From: Actinomycetota bacterium
Lineage (GTDB): Bacteria > Actinomycetota > Acidimicrobiia > Acidimicrobiales > CADCSY01
Reading direction: 5' to 3'
Length of the DNA: 5,378 nucleotides
Assembly: GCA_016178435.1 (NCBI GenBank)
Contig: JACOTK010000132.1
Span: 1-5,378 of the forward strand
Positions 1-5,378 of this stretch are shown in pieces; positions within the stretch are counted from its first letter, which is position 1, and each line of letters opens with the position of its first letter. A program made the translations under genes and the position numbers. The notes under the pieces were generated by a model. The model saw nothing but the letters and a program-made list of their open reading frames with translations, did no database searches and was not told where the DNA came from.

Positions 1-1097
1 AGCGCGGCGTTGATCGAAGCGGCCTCCGGCCGGCGACCCTGGGCATCCTGGAGCAGGAATGGGCGAGCAAGGGTCAATGACATGGACAGGGGTGTCATCG
101 TCGCCTCCGGAACGATGACGCGATCGATGCCGAGATCGACGAGGCGACCGAGACTTTGTTCGTCGAGGGGGCCCTCATGCACCCAGGTTCGAGCGCCGAC
201 TCGGCGGTCGAGGCGCCGATCCATGGTGGTGAGACCTTCGGCTCGTTGGGCGAGCAGACGATCGAGCGACTCCGAGGTGTCAAAGGATGGCAGGTCGAGG
301 CCGACGTAAGGTCCCGCCACCAATTGACGTTCGTCCAATGCCTTCGCAAGTGCTGCCGGCACGGGACTGTCCAGTGACGCCAGGGCGTCGAGCGTCTCCG
401 GCGTGGGGGTCACGGTCAGCGGTAAGGTTGGGAACTGCTCGAGAACCTGGGTGATCGCGTCGAGGTTGACCCGAGTGGCACGGTCGAGCCTGACGGCACC
501 GGTTGGCGTGAGGGCGGGGGGGGCACCGTAGGGTTGAACCAGCGCAACCCGCAACGGAGGCGCTGCGGCGGTATCGGGGGCCCGAACGAGATAGGTCGTA
601 AGACGTGCGAGATCGTCGGGGCTGTCCGTCGTCTGCAGTGCTACGGATACCGGGTACACGCCGGGCTCGATGGCGGGCAATGCGTCGGCATTGTCGGGCT
701 GTCCGACCGGGTTGACCGGAACGGTGAGCGAGATCGAGCCGTCTGCCTGTGCGGTGGATGCGGCGAGTGGAAGGGAGACCGACCGCAGCACCTGACCTTT
801 GGATCCGTCGAGGGTTTGGGTGAACCGGGTTCGTGTTCGGACCCTTTCGTGGAGGGTCATGGTGACCATTGCGGTTTCGGGTTGGCTGATACCGGCAATG
901 TTGAGACGCAGCTCGAACGCCTCGCCCGGGCCAAGTGCAAGACTTTGACCGATCAAGGTCATCGAGGGTTTCCCGGTTTGGCCGAGGGCAGGAGTTGCTC
1001 GGACGGGTCCGATCAATAGGCCAATGAGGCCGGCGGCCACAGACAGCCGAACGGTGGCAGCCCGGAAGGGCGTTCTCGTGGCGAAGTGTGTTTGCAT
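1..1097 (-). CDS. Secreted DUF6049-like protein, N-terminal 365 residues (3' end beyond left edge)
   Basis: The minus-strand frame is open from ATG at 1097 to the left edge with no stop. Residues 1-39 look like a Sec signal peptide: Arg at 8, 12 and 17, a hydrophobic core at about 19-30 (SVAAGLIGLLIG), and likely cleavage after ALG at 37-39. A beta-rich N-terminal part follows, with a basic HERVRTRTRF patch near 83-92. The segment PLRVALVQPYGAPPAL (181-196) and the PTPETLDAL stretch near 231-239 open a second domain. That domain continues with VAGPYVGLDLPSF at 260-272 and the repeated Leu/Asp helices after it. This layout resembles DUF6049 proteins such as mycobacterial Rv3909, an exported protein of unknown function encoded just upstream of the lipid II flippase gene murJ. 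I recognise the family from memory of its layout and have no alignment. No enzymatic role can be stated. No Shine-Dalgarno precedes the ATG; the bases before it are pyrimidine-rich on the coding strand. A murJ-like gene would be expected left of the window. Confidence 0.72.
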   Translation of the reverse strand, partial: MQTHFATRTPFRAATVRLSVAAGLIGLLIGPVRATPALGQTGKPSMTLIGQSLALGPGEAFELRLNIAGISQPETAMVTMTLHERVRTRTRFTQTLDGSKGQVLRSVSLPLAASTAQADGSISLTVPVNPVGQPDNADALPAIEPGVYPVSVALQTTDSPDDLARLTTYLVRAPDTAAAPPLRVALVQPYGAPPALTPTGAVRLDRATRVNLDAITQVLEQFPTLPLTVTPTPETLDALASLDSPVPAALAKALDERQLVAGPYVGLDLPSFDTSESLDRLLAQRAEGLTTMDRRLDRRVGARTWVHEGPLDEQSLGRLVDLGIDRVIVPEATMTPLSMSLTLARPFLLQDAQGRRPEAASINAA

Positions 1098-1107
1098 GAC
1101 GAGGAGG

Positions 1108-1113
1108 AGGCTA
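1108..1113 (-). promoter_or_regulatory. Candidate -10 box (TAGCCT) for the DUF6049-like gene
   Basis: Read on the minus strand, TAGCCT lies ten bases upstream of the ATG at 1097. A start site about seven bases downstream of the box would leave a leader of only about four bases. I see no convincing -35 hexamer at the usual distance. The spacing is looser than for the other three boxes in this window, so support is weak. Confidence 0.25.
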
Positions 1114-1168
1114 CCGACCCGTGCGACGTCGGGGGTGTCGTCCTTGTTCGATGCAACCGGCGTCGGGT

Positions 1169-1174
1169 TAGGCT
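1169..1174 (+). promoter_or_regulatory. Candidate -10 box (TAGGCT) giving a leaderless deacetylase mRNA
   Basis: TAGGCT fits the TANNNT pattern of actinobacterial -10 boxes. It ends six bases before the TTG at 1181, so the first base of the start codon would be the transcription start. A weak -35 candidate, TTGTTC, lies at 1144-1149 with a long 19-base spacer. No Shine-Dalgarno lies between the box and the start codon. The TAG at 1169-1171 is also the in-frame stop that bounds the coding frame upstream, so the gene cannot start further left than 1172. Confidence 0.45.
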
Positions 1175-1180
1175 GGCTTC

Positions 1181-2200
1181 TTGACGGTTCTTCTGGCGGT
1201 TTCGGAACGCTCCATTGATCATGACACCGGTCTGGGTCATCCCGAGTCATCCGATCGGCTGCAGGCTGCCCTGGCAGGGGTCAGGCAATCGGGGGTCAGT
1301 GAGGCCACGGTTCCGGTGCCGGCTCGCAAGGCGACCCGCGCCGAGCTCGAGACCGTGCACTCGGGGGCGTTCCTCGATGCGCTCGAGCGCTTCTGTCGGT
1401 CCGGGGGCGGCAACATCGATGCGGACACCGTTGCGGCGCCGGCATCGTGGGACGCTGCTCTCATGGCGGCGGGGTCGGGCGTCGACGCGATCGAGCGACT
1501 CGATCGAGGGGAGGGGGACGCGGCCTTTTGCCTCGTTCGCCCGCCCGGCCATCATGCAACCAGAACCCGGGCGATGGGGTTTTGTCTCATCAACAACGTT
1601 GCGGTTGCTGCCGGCGTGTTGGCCGGTCGCGGTGAACGGGTCATGGTGCTCGATTGGGACGCGCATCACGGCAACGGCACGCAGGACATCTTCTGGGAGG
1701 ATGGTCGCGTTCTCTACGTGTCCATGCACGAGGCTCCCCTCTACCCCTACAGCGGAGCGATTGACGAGATGGGCGAGGGTCAGGGTCTGGGATTGACGCT
1801 CAACATCCCCCTGCCGGCAGGGGTCACGGGCGACGTCGAGACGGCGGCACTCGATGAGGTGGTGGCACCCGCCGTGGACCGGTTCCGTCCCACCTGGGTG
1901 CTCGTGTCCGCCGGGTTCGATGCCCATCGCAACGATCCGCTCACGGGCATGGCGCTCAGCAGCGGTGATTTCGCCGATCTCACCCGTCGCATGATGGAGT
2001 ACGCCCCTGCCGGGCGGCGCCTGCTCTTCCTCGAGGGAGGCTACGACCTGGATGCACTCGCCGACTGCACGGGAGCCTGCACGGCCGCCCTTGTCGGCGC
2101 CGAGTACCGACCGGAGGCGTCAACCCGTGGCGGGCCGGGGCGGACGGCACTCGAGGCTGTCAAGGAATTTGCCCGACGTTGGGAAGATCCTCTCGCGTGA
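1181..2200 (+). CDS. Histone deacetylase-superfamily zinc amidohydrolase
   Basis: The 339-residue protein has the complete arginase/deacetylase-fold active site. Family members hydrolyse acetyl-amide bonds of acetyl-lysine, acetylpolyamines or similar substrates in the cytoplasm. Visible motifs, in order: HDTGLGHPESSDRL near 14-27; PPGHHAT at 121-127 with the paired active-site His124-His125; LDWDAHHGNGTQ at 157-168, holding zinc ligands Asp160 and His162; SMHEAPLYPYSG at 181-192; SAGFDAH at 243-249 with the third zinc ligand Asp247; and LEGGYDL at 284-290 with the catalytic Tyr288. The PLYPYSG loop and retained tyrosine suggest the bacterial class II-like branch, but the substrate cannot be read from sequence. 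The TTG start is chosen because the frame has a stop at 1169-1171 and the next plausible start would remove the conserved HDTGxGHPE segment. The gene is divergent from the DUF6049-like gene and lies 112 bases upstream of cca on the same strand. In mycobacteria, as I recall, a NUDIX gene (mutT4) lies in this neighbourhood. Confidence 0.93.
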   Translation: MTVLLAVSERSIDHDTGLGHPESSDRLQAALAGVRQSGVSEATVPVPARKATRAELETVHSGAFLDALERFCRSGGGNIDADTVAAPASWDAALMAAGSGVDAIERLDRGEGDAAFCLVRPPGHHATRTRAMGFCLINNVAVAAGVLAGRGERVMVLDWDAHHGNGTQDIFWEDGRVLYVSMHEAPLYPYSGAIDEMGEGQGLGLTLNIPLPAGVTGDVETAALDEVVAPAVDRFRPTWVLVSAGFDAHRNDPLTGMALSSGDFADLTRRMMEYAPAGRRLLFLEGGYDLDALADCTGACTAALVGAEYRPEASTRGGPGRTALEAVKEFARRWEDPLA

Positions 2201-2214
2201 CGTTCGGGAGGATC

Positions 2215-2316
2215 ATGACCTCGTGCGGGCAACGGGGGCCGGGCGCTGTGAATACGTGGGTATCGGGATCATCGGCTCTTCCCCGCTCTTGGCGCACCGA
2301 TACCCTGACACCGTGA
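2215..2316 (+). CDS. Candidate 33-codon upstream ORF overlapping the cca start
   Basis: An ATG at 2215 opens a 33-codon frame ending in TGA at 2314-2316. Its stop overlaps the GTG start of cca by four bases (GTGA), a layout typical of translational coupling. A GGGAGGA stretch at 2206-2212 lies upstream, but GGAGG ends only three bases before the ATG, which is short. The predicted peptide is rich in Gly, Ser, Arg, Pro and Thr, with two Trp and one Cys. It matches no family I know. It could be a coupling leader translated on read-through mRNA from the deacetylase gene. A chance open frame in a GC-rich spacer is at least as likely. It also competes with the leaderless-promoter reading of the same spacer. 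Confidence 0.15.
   Translation: MTSCGQRGPGAVNTWVSGSSALPRSWRTDTLTP
2258..2305. repeat. Perfect 9-bp inverted repeat overlapping the cca -10 box
   Basis: GGGTATCGG at 2258-2266 is the exact reverse complement of CCGATACCC at 2297-2305. Thirty bases separate the arms, and the symmetry stops at both outer and inner edges. The right arm contains the first five bases of the proposed -10 hexamer at 2301-2306. The arms are 39 bases apart centre to centre, close to a whole number of half-turns. It could be a pair of operator half-sites or, in read-through mRNA, a 9-bp stem closing a 30-base loop. No run of T follows, so a simple intrinsic terminator is unlikely. Confidence 0.45.
2301..2306 (+). promoter_or_regulatory. 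Candidate -10 box (TACCCT) giving a leaderless cca mRNA
   Basis: TACCCT fits TANNNT and ends six bases before the GTG at 2313, so transcription would start at the first base of the start codon. No Shine-Dalgarno precedes this GTG, and no clear -35 hexamer is visible around 2278-2284. The box falls within the right arm of the 2258-2305 inverted repeat, so a protein bound there could compete with RNA polymerase. Confidence 0.5.
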
Positions 2317-3692
2317 TTCCCGAACGTATCGAGCCGGTGCTCGACGAGGTGCGTCCCTTGGCGGAGCGATTGTCGGCGGGGGGCCACCGGTCGTACCTGG
2401 TCGGAGGAACCGTCCGTGATCTGTTGCTCGGCCGTGAGGCAGCTGCCATCGATTTCGATCTGACCACCACCGCCCTGCCGGACGAGATCGAGGAAGTCGT
2501 TCGGCCGTGGGCTGATGCGGTCTGGCTCCAAGGGAAGCGTTTCGGCACGATCGGGTGTCGGAAGGGCAGCAGGATCTTCGAGATCACCACCCACCGGGCC
2601 GAGGTGTACGTGCCCGAGTCGCGTAAGCCCGATGTCCGGTTTTCGGACTCGATCGAGGCGGACCTCTCACGGCGCGACTTCACGGTCAATGCCATGGCGC
2701 TGGCCATTCCCGAACCGGAGTTGATCGACCCGTTCGGTGGGACGGCAGACCTCGCAGCCAAACGGCTTCGGACCCCATTGTCGCCGGACGAGTCGTTCAC
2801 CGACGACCCGCTGCGCATGCTTCGAGCGGCCCGCTTCCTCTCGGGTTACGCCCTTGCTCCCGATGACGAGTTGGTTGAGGCGGTGCAGCGCCTTCATCAG
2901 CGCCTGGAGATCGTTTCGGCGGAGCGCATTCGTGACGAGCTCGACAAGCTCATGGTCGTTCCCAAGCCGGGTGGGGGCCTCTGGTTTCTGGTCAGGACGG
3001 GTCTGGCCGGGGTCTTTCTGCCCGAGTTGCCGGGTTTGGCACTCGAGCAGGACCCGATTCATCGTCACAAGGACGTGTTGGCGCACACCATTGCGGTGAT
3101 CGAGAACACGCAGCCCGAGCGCATCGTTCGCCTTGCCGCACTTTTTCACGACGTGGCCAAACCAAAGACCCGTTCCTTCGGGCCGAAGGGGAAGGTCAGC
3201 TTTCATCATCACGAGGTCGTGGGTGCGCGCATGACGCGTGCGCGCATGCAGGCGCTCCGCTATTCCGGCGATGACATCGATTCGGTCTCCAGACTTGTCG
3301 AGCTGCACCTGCGATTTCACACGTACAAGATGGGCTGGACGGACAGCGCCGTTCGACGGTATGTGCGGGACGCCGGACCGCTGCTGGATCAACTCAACGA
3401 GCTCACGCGCTGCGACTGCACCACCAGGAATCAACGGCGGGCAGACGAGTTGGCTCGTCGCATGGACCACCTCGAGGCACGGATCAAGGAGCTCCAGGCG
3501 CAGGAAGAGCTGGACTCGCTGCGTCCGGACCTCGACGGTAACCAGATCATGAGTCATCTGGGGGTCGGTCCCGGACGCGAGGTCGGTCAGGCGATTGCCT
3601 TCATGCTGGAGCTCCGTTTGGAGGAAGGCCCGCTTGGGGAGGTGGAGGCCCTACGACGTCTCGACTCCTGGTGGGCGGCGCGAAACAACTGA
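2313..3692 (+). CDS. cca: CCA tRNA nucleotidyltransferase (CCA-adding enzyme with HD domain)
   Basis: The 459-residue product adds or repairs the 3'-terminal CCA of tRNAs using CTP and ATP, without a nucleic-acid template. The nucleotidyltransferase head shows GGTVRDLLLG at 31-40 and the metal-binding pair Asp47 and Asp49 in IDFDLTT. RRDFTVNAMA at 120-129 and IDPFGG at 138-143 follow. Then come DDPLRMLRAARF at 164-175 and ERIRDEL at 204-210, the tRNA- and nucleotide-binding part. An HD phosphohydrolase-type domain follows, with LAALFHDVAKP around His279-Asp280 and FHHHEVVGARM near 297-307. The C-terminal CDCTTRNQRR at 367-376 and the LEEGPLG and WWA endings are typical of the actinobacterial form, called PcnA in mycobacteria. 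The frame is open upstream into the deacetylase gene, but the extra residues are unlike the family. GTG at 2313 places the conserved PERIEPVLDEVRPLAERL helix at the N-terminus and fits the -10 box. The gene converges on the GH114 gene with six bases between stops. Confidence 0.96.
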   Translation: MIPERIEPVLDEVRPLAERLSAGGHRSYLVGGTVRDLLLGREAAAIDFDLTTTALPDEIEEVVRPWADAVWLQGKRFGTIGCRKGSRIFEITTHRAEVYVPESRKPDVRFSDSIEADLSRRDFTVNAMALAIPEPELIDPFGGTADLAAKRLRTPLSPDESFTDDPLRMLRAARFLSGYALAPDDELVEAVQRLHQRLEIVSAERIRDELDKLMVVPKPGGGLWFLVRTGLAGVFLPELPGLALEQDPIHRHKDVLAHTIAVIENTQPERIVRLAALFHDVAKPKTRSFGPKGKVSFHHHEVVGARMTRARMQALRYSGDDIDSVSRLVELHLRFHTYKMGWTDSAVRRYVRDAGPLLDQLNELTRCDCTTRNQRRADELARRMDHLEARIKELQAQEELDSLRPDLDGNQIMSHLGVGPGREVGQAIAFMLELRLEEGPLGEVEALRRLDSWWAARNN

Positions 3693-3698
3693 GGACAA

Positions 3699-4802
3699 TC
3701 AGGGGCAGGTCTGAACCCAGGCGTCGAGCTCGAGATTCTTGCGGATCGAGCTGAGCCCGAGGGCGGACGAGTCCCCGCAGAACTTGTCGGTTTCGAGGTT
3801 GTACTCGGCGTGCAGCACCGCCTTGTTGGCCTTGATGAACGGTTTGTAGGCGCCGCACTCGTTGTAGGCGGCACACTCCTCATTGATCGCGAGGTCGAAA
3901 TCATCGACGAGTTGGGGAATCTGATCGACGTCGTTCTTGAGGGCAATGGCGAGCCCACGTTCATGGGCGGCCTTGGCCAGCCGGCGGTTGTACGCGAGCT
4001 GATCGGCCGGGGAGAGGGGAAAACCCGTGCCGTTGGTGTAGCCGTCGACATTGTCGACCTCGATGCCGTCGAAACCCTTCCGGCGACAGAGATCGAAGCG
4101 GGCCTCCATGATGGGAATGAGCACATCAACGGCACGGATGTCGAGCCAGCGTTCGCCCGGCCAGCCGTTGTTGTTGCCGAGGAGGGCTTCGGGGAATGAT
4201 CCGGCGTCGGGCCGCCAGTCCTCATAGGAGCCTGCACTGAGGTAGCAGATGACCTTCCGTCCCTGCTGGTGCAAGGCGGTGACCGTGGTCTCGTCGACGT
4301 CGAAGAGGTCTACGTCGTAGATGTCCGCGGCGGCATCGGTGTCGATCGGCAGAGCAGTCAGCTGCCATTGCCAGGTCACGCCGGGCTTCGGCTTCCACCA
4401 GGTGGTCGGGGTCTTGGATGACTGGCCGGGTTTTGTCGAGGCAACGGGCTTCCCGGTCTCCGACACCGGCTCGGCGCCTGGACCGCTCTCGGTCGGAGAT
4501 CCACTGTTGTTGACGGTCCCCGGGTCACCGTTGCCGCCCACCTTGCTACGAGACGATGTGTTCGCTGCGTCACTCGCCTTGTTGGTCCCCTCCCGGGCGG
4601 CAACGGGTTGATCGTCATCGTGGTTCTCACCCACAAAGGGCAGGGAGCGGGCAAAGCCGCCGGCCCTCCCGTCGCCGGGCCCGTAGAGAGCGACGCCGGT
4701 GATGCCCGCCATGGCGACCAGTCCGATCGAAGCGAGCAATGACCTCCGGTGACGGGCGGCCATCTCGGTGACTCTCGCCACGAACGTCCCAGCACTGCTC
4801 AC
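3699..4802 (-). CDS. Secreted or membrane-anchored GH114-family glycosidase-like protein (complete paralogue)
   Basis: The 367-residue protein starts with a basic stretch (RHRR, 17-20) and one hydrophobic segment at about 21-40, a signal peptide or membrane anchor without a lipobox. Residues about 57-135 form a low-complexity Gly/Ser/Thr/Pro/Asn linker. From about 136 on is a TIM-barrel-like domain of the GH114 (endo-alpha-1,4-polygalactosaminidase) type. Its motifs are WQWQL at 144-148, ICYLSAGSYEDWRPD at 185-199, RWLDIR at 218-223, GFDGIEVDNVDGY at 243-255, LAIALKND at 284-291 and LAINEECAAYNEC at 304-316. Acidic residues Glu248, Asp250, Asp253 and Glu308/309 are candidates for catalysis. 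Cys239, 310, 316, 342 and 366 are shared with the neighbouring paralogue and suggest disulfides in an exported protein. Characterised relatives cleave galactosamine-containing polysaccharide, but the substrate here is unknown. The GTG start at 4802 is preferred because a -10 box sits six bases upstream and the N-terminal export segment is kept. Confidence 0.88.
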   Translation of the reverse strand: MSSAGTFVARVTEMAARHRRSLLASIGLVAMAGITGVALYGPGDGRAGGFARSLPFVGENHDDDQPVAAREGTNKASDAANTSSRSKVGGNGDPGTVNNSGSPTESGPGAEPVSETGKPVASTKPGQSSKTPTTWWKPKPGVTWQWQLTALPIDTDAAADIYDVDLFDVDETTVTALHQQGRKVICYLSAGSYEDWRPDAGSFPEALLGNNNGWPGERWLDIRAVDVLIPIMEARFDLCRRKGFDGIEVDNVDGYTNGTGFPLSPADQLAYNRRLAKAAHERGLAIALKNDVDQIPQLVDDFDLAINEECAAYNECGAYKPFIKANKAVLHAEYNLETDKFCGDSSALGLSSIRKNLELDAWVQTCP

Positions 4803-4808
4803 AGGAGC

Positions 4809-4814
4809 AGTGTA
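4809..4814 (-). promoter_or_regulatory. Candidate -10 box (TACACT) giving a leaderless GH114 mRNA
   Basis: Read on the minus strand, TACACT is followed by six bases and then the GTG start at 4802. This is the same spacing as before the deacetylase and cca genes. A CTGACA resembling a -35 box lies at 4838-4843 but is 23 bases away, too far for a standard promoter. The whole element sits in the 37-base gap between the two GH114 genes, so the downstream copy could be transcribed independently of the upstream one. Confidence 0.5.
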
Positions 4815-4839
4815 GAGGGAAGGTCTTGCCCCCCATCTG

Positions 4840-5378
4840 TCAGGGACAGGTTTGCAGCCAGGCGTCGAGGTCCAGGTTCTTGCGGATGGAACTGAGTTTC
4901 AGCGTGGCCGATGTGGGGCAGAACTTGGCAGGATCCAGGTCGTACTCGGCGTGCAGCACGGCCTTGTTGGCGCTGATGAATGGCTTGAGGGTGCCGCACT
5001 CGTTGTAGGTGGCGCACTCCTCGTTGATGGCCAGATCGAAGTCATCGACGAGAGCGGCGATTTGGTCGACATCATTCTTCAGCGCGATCGCCAGACCACG
5101 TTCATGGGCGGCCTTGGCCAGCCGGCGGTTGTAGGTCAGTTGGTCGGTTCCCGTGAGGGCAAAGCCCGAGTTGTTGGCATAGCCGTCGACGTTGTCGACC
5201 TCCACGGCGTCAAAGCCCTTGGCCCGACAGAGATCAAACCGAGCTTCCATGATGGGCATGAGCACATCGAGTGCACGGATGTCGAGCCAGCGCTCCCCCG
5301 GCCAGCCGTTCGTCTTTCCCAGCACTGCCGACGGGAATGATCCGGCGTCGGGTCGCCAGTCCTCCCAGCTGCCTGCGC
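4840..5378 (-). CDS. Second GH114-family glycosidase-like paralogue, C-terminal 178 residues (5' end beyond right edge)
   Basis: The minus-strand frame is open from the right edge to TGA at 4840-4842. A GTG at 5325 lies inside conserved sequence and is not the real start: the 17 codons before it, reading AGSWEDWRPDAGSFPSA, match the neighbouring paralogue. The visible part holds RWLDIR, GFDAVEVDNVDGY, LAIALKND, LAINEECATYNEC and the terminal LDAWLQTCP, so the conserved acidic and cysteine positions are kept. The copies differ most in the loop after DNVDGY and in the segment around KFC near the C-terminus, which may bear on specificity. Any export signal and linker lie outside the window. The stop is 37 bases upstream of the next gene's start, so co-transcription is possible even though that gene seems to have its own promoter. 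Confidence 0.87.
   Translation of the reverse strand, partial: AGSWEDWRPDAGSFPSAVLGKTNGWPGERWLDIRALDVLMPIMEARFDLCRAKGFDAVEVDNVDGYANNSGFALTGTDQLTYNRRLAKAAHERGLAIALKNDVDQIAALVDDFDLAINEECATYNECGTLKPFISANKAVLHAEYDLDPAKFCPTSATLKLSSIRKNLDLDAWLQTCP

Larger units (their letters stand above)
3699..5376 (-). repeat. Tandem gene duplication: two 537-bp homologous copies 1141 bp apart
   Basis: Positions 3699-4235 and 4840-5376 encode matching C-terminal regions of the two GH114 genes, gap-free over 178 residues. I count 143 identical residues by hand, about 80%. A 38-base stretch (3955-3992 and 5096-5133) is identical in DNA. The copies are direct repeats in the same orientation. The duplication probably covers the whole gene, but the right edge hides the 5' half of the second copy. 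Confidence 0.9.

Noticed and set aside
534..1019. Plus-strand 161-codon open frame opposite the DUF6049-like gene
   Set aside because: The opposite strand has a longer frame with a signal peptide and family-like motifs. This frame is Gly/Cys/Arg-rich with no recognisable domain.
1247..1927. Minus-strand 226-codon open frame opposite the deacetylase gene
   Set aside because: It is a shadow of the deacetylase reading frame, whose catalytic motifs are unmistakable.
2052..2312. In-frame upstream extension of the cca gene to an ATG at 2052, giving a 546-residue protein
   Set aside because: The extra 87 residues overlap the deacetylase gene, are low-complexity and Arg/Pro-rich, and resemble nothing in the family. 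GTG at 2313 gives a normal N-terminus and fits the promoter.
2667..3557. Minus-strand 296-codon open frame opposite cca
   Set aside because: It is antisense to a clearly conserved enzyme; the translation shows no domain and reflects GC-biased third positions.
3810..4199. Plus-strand open frame inside the first GH114 gene, with a similar one at 4852-5340 inside the second
   Set aside because: The two antisense frames resemble each other, but only because the sense genes are duplicates. GC-rich codon use keeps this antisense frame open. Neither shows a family signature.
5323..5325. GTG at 5325 as the start of a short 161-residue second GH114 protein
   Set aside because: The codons before it, up to the window edge, match conserved residues of the paralogue, so the gene continues past the edge.
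1..5378. CRISPR arrays, tRNA or rRNA genes, insertion sequences, phage or toxin-antitoxin genes
   Set aside because: I saw no regularly spaced short repeats, tRNA-like segment, transposase motif or small paired ORFs. All long stretches are accounted for by five protein genes.

Overview
The window is high-GC bacterial DNA that reads like an actinobacterium, possibly the class Acidimicrobiia. Three things point there. The CCA-adding enzyme is of the actinobacterial type. A secreted DUF6049-like protein lies divergently from it, recalling the mycobacterial pcnA / Rv3909 / murJ neighbourhood. Start codons are GTG or TTG with little Shine-Dalgarno support. The class-level placement is inference. 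The DNA is gene-dense, and no stretch over about 115 bases lacks a gene.

Left part (1-2200): a minus-strand gene runs off the left edge. It encodes the N-terminal 365 residues of a signal-peptide-bearing DUF6049-like protein. An 83-base divergent spacer (1098-1180) separates it from a plus-strand histone-deacetylase-superfamily amidohydrolase (1181-2200) whose zinc ligands and catalytic residues are all present.

Middle (2201-3692): a 112-base spacer holds a perfect 9-bp inverted repeat whose right arm covers most of the presumed -10 box. It is followed by the complete tRNA CCA nucleotidyltransferase gene (2313-3692), which starts at GTG. A 33-codon open frame with a GGAGG in front of it spans the same spacer and overlaps the cca start by four bases. 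It is listed only as a candidate.

Right part (3693-5378): two tandem minus-strand paralogues encode secreted or membrane-anchored GH114-type (endo-alpha-1,4-polygalactosaminidase family) proteins. The first is complete (3699-4802). The second is cut by the right edge, leaving its last 178 residues. They align without gaps over those residues at about 80% identity. The first gene converges on cca with only six bases between the stop codons.

Shared regulatory theme: the deacetylase, cca and first GH114 genes each have a TANNNT hexamer ending exactly six bases before the start codon. This is the geometry expected for leaderless transcripts, where transcription begins at the first base of the start codon. 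No complete novel system is evident. The most unusual points are the repeated leaderless geometry (including a TTG start), the inverted repeat at the cca promoter and the recent GH114 duplication.
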